DNA of 64,000 nucleotides, from contig NC_090438.1 of the NCBI RefSeq assembly GCF_031143425.1, positions 775,755,138-775,819,137 of the forward strand, written 5' to 3'. Under the pieces are notes generated by a model. The model was not told the origin of the DNA, made no database searches, and saw only the letters and a program-made list of their open reading frames with translations. The translations under genes and the position numbers were made by a program. This DNA is from Pleurodeles waltl (lineage: Eukaryota > Chordata > Amphibia > Caudata > Salamandridae). Shown here in pieces: positions 62,699 through 64,000 of this stretch (positions are counted from its first letter, which is position 1; each line of letters begins with the position of its first letter).

Positions 62699-64000
62699 AT
62701 GTCTAGCACAGATGTGACTGTGGTGGAACTCGACACCACACCTTACCTCCATCTTAAGATGAGGGAGCTAAGGTCACTCTGTAAAATAAAGAAAATAACA
62801 ATGGGCCCCAAACCTACCAAAATACAGCTCCAGGAGCTTTTGGCAGAGTTTGAAAAGGCCAACCCCTCTGAGGGTGGCAACTCAGAGGAAGAGGATAGTG
62901 ACTTGGAGGACAATTCCCCCCTACCAATCCTATCTAGGGAGAACAGGGTCCCTCAAACCCTGACTCCAAAAATAATAGTCAGAGATGCTGGTTCCCTCAC
63001 AGGAGAGACCAACACCTCTGAAATCACTGAGGATAGCCCCAGTGAAGAGGACATCCAGTTAGCCAGGATGGCCAAAAGATTGGCTTTGGAAAGACAGATC
63101 CTAGCCATAGAGAGGGAAAGACAAGAGATGGGCCTAGGACCCATCAATGGTGGCAGCAACATAAATAGGGTCAGAGATTCTCCTGACATGTTGAAAATCC
63201 CTAAAGGGATTGTAACTAAATATGAAGATGGTGATGACATCACCAAATGGTTCACAGCTTTTGAGAGGGCTTGTGTAACCAGAAAAGTGAACAGATCTCA
63301 CTGGGGTGCTCTCCTTTGGGAAATGTTCACAGGAAAGTGTAGGGATAGACTCCTCACACTCTCTGGACAAGATGCAGAATCTTATGACCTCATGAAGGGT
63401 ACCCTGATTGAGGGCTTTGGATTCTCCACTGAGGAGTATAGGATTAGATTCAGGGGGGCTCAAAAATCCTCGAGCCAGACCTGGGTTGACTTTGTAGACT
63501 ACTCAGTGAAAACACTAGATGGTTGGATTCAAGGCAGTGGTGTAAATAATTATGATGGGCTGTACAATTTATTTGTGAAAGAACACCTGTTAAGTAATTG
63601 TTTCAATGATAAACTGCATCAGCATCTGGTAGACCTAGGACCAATTTCTCCCCAAGAATTGGGAAAGAAGGCGGACCATTGGGTCAAGACAAGGGTGTCC
63701 AAGACTTCAACAGGGGGTGACCAAAAGAAAGGGGTCACAAAGACTCCCCAGGGGAAGGGTGATGAGACAACCAAAACTAAAAATAGTAAAGAGTCTTCTA
63801 CAGGCCCCCAAAAACCTGCACAGGAGGGTGGGCCCAGAGCCTCTTCACAAAACAATGGGTACAAGGGTAAAAACTTTGATCCCAAAAAGGCCTGGTGTCA
63901 TAGCTGTAAACAGCATGGACACCAAACTGGAGACAAGGCCTGTCCCAAGAAAGGTTCCACTCCAAACTCCCATCCAGGTAACACTGGTATGGCTAGTCTC
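62699..64000 (+). CDS. Element D gag, intact open frame, 3'-partial
   Basis: ATG at 62699 opens 434 codons with no stop up to the window edge. Residues 18-52 resemble a SAP-like helix-turn-helix (KMRELRSLCKIKKITMGPKP). An acidic linker follows (SEEEDSDLEDN), then a charged helix (ARMAKRLALERQILAIERE). The capsid-like part (about 185-320) reads WFTAFERACVTRKVNRSHW, FTGKCRDRLLTL and SQTWVDFVDYSVKTLDGW. A Lys/Gly-rich region precedes a zinc knuckle C400-X2-C403-X4-H408-X6-C415. Homology to the gags of A and C is plain by eye. It packages element RNA. The intact frame contrasts with everything else here. Confidence 0.9.
   Translation, partial: MSSTDVTVVELDTTPYLHLKMRELRSLCKIKKITMGPKPTKIQLQELLAEFEKANPSEGGNSEEEDSDLEDNSPLPILSRENRVPQTLTPKIIVRDAGSLTGETNTSEITEDSPSEEDIQLARMAKRLALERQILAIERERQEMGLGPINGGSNINRVRDSPDMLKIPKGIVTKYEDGDDITKWFTAFERACVTRKVNRSHWGALLWEMFTGKCRDRLLTLSGQDAESYDLMKGTLIEGFGFSTEEYRIRFRGAQKSSSQTWVDFVDYSVKTLDGWIQGSGVNNYDGLYNLFVKEHLLSNCFNDKLHQHLVDLGPISPQELGKKADHWVKTRVSKTSTGGDQKKGVTKTPQGKGDETTKTKNSKESSTGPQKPAQEGGPRASSQNNGYKGKNFDPKKAWCHSCKQHGHQTGDKACPKKGSTPNSHPGNTGMASL

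Larger units (their letters stand above)
59750..64000 (+). mobile_element. LTR retrotransposon D (young-looking), continuing beyond window
   Basis: An LTR (59750-62434), primer-binding site and uninterrupted gag. It inserted into the L1-like ORF2. Gag is clearly related to that of A and C and has the same zinc-knuckle spacing, but the LTR is a different family. Pol lies outside, so its domain order cannot be seen. Confidence 0.88.

Noticed and set aside
1..64000. Host genes, tRNA, rRNA or snRNA genes
   Set aside because: I found no convincing exon series or RNA gene core on either strand.

Overview
The window is a nested stack of transposable elements. I see no host gene, rRNA or tRNA. The mix is Harbinger DNA transposons, INT-before-RT Ty3/gypsy-like elements with roughly 3 kb LTRs, a DIRS tyrosine-recombinase element, a Penelope-like element with a GIY-YIG domain, and CR1/L2-like and L1/Tx1-like LINEs. 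This fits a vertebrate with a very large genome, most likely a salamander such as a newt. The organism call is inference from repeat content only. Most coding regions are decayed by stops and frameshifts. The clear exception is a gag frame at 62699-64000, which is fully open to the window edge.

Layout. 1-4133: LINE on the minus strand, read from a 79-bp monomer array (its probable 5' UTR) through ORF1, endonuclease and reverse transcriptase. 4134-26008: LTR element A (plus), with LTRs at 4134-7314 and 23068-26008. Its gag is split at 7886-18547 by a probable solo LTR. That solo LTR is in turn split by an 8,880-bp Harbinger element (8139-17018, TAA target duplication). The Harbinger carries a spliced Myb/SANT-like gene (plus), a DD35E-type transposase (minus) and a third, four-exon gene (plus) with a second Myb-like domain and a long low-complexity tail. 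26009-27177: inverted fragment B of a related LTR element. 27178-28317: LINE-tail-like and AT-rich sequence. 28318-39732: Penelope-like element, split by a complete DIRS element (29603-36432, minus) and by a 1,000-bp hairpin-rich Harbinger-like element (37571-38570). 39733-45590: CR1/L2-like LINE (minus) and two long minisatellites. 45591-52451: LTR element C (minus). 52921-56752: internally deleted relative of the Harbinger. 57310-59749: decayed L1/Tx1-like ORF2 (minus). 59750-64000: element D (LTR, primer-binding site, intact gag), running off the window.

How the parts work together. Element A gives the order gag, protease, integrase, reverse transcriptase, RNase H, polypurine tract, LTR. 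Integrase upstream of reverse transcriptase is the reverse of usual Ty3/gypsy order and matches the described Gmr1-like group; element C agrees. The DIRS keeps its terminal repeats and an internal complementary region that joins sequence complementary to both termini, and it entered the Penelope frame without a visible target duplication. In the Harbinger, transposase and gene 3 diverge from a short intergenic region with inverted CCAAT boxes, while the first Myb gene converges on the transposase.

The observations I rate highest are the three-gene Harbinger with two different Myb-like proteins, the two non-autonomous Harbinger-like elements built as chains of near-perfect hairpins, the readable DIRS junction architecture, and the INT-before-RT LTR elements with a shared CX2CX4HX6C zinc knuckle.
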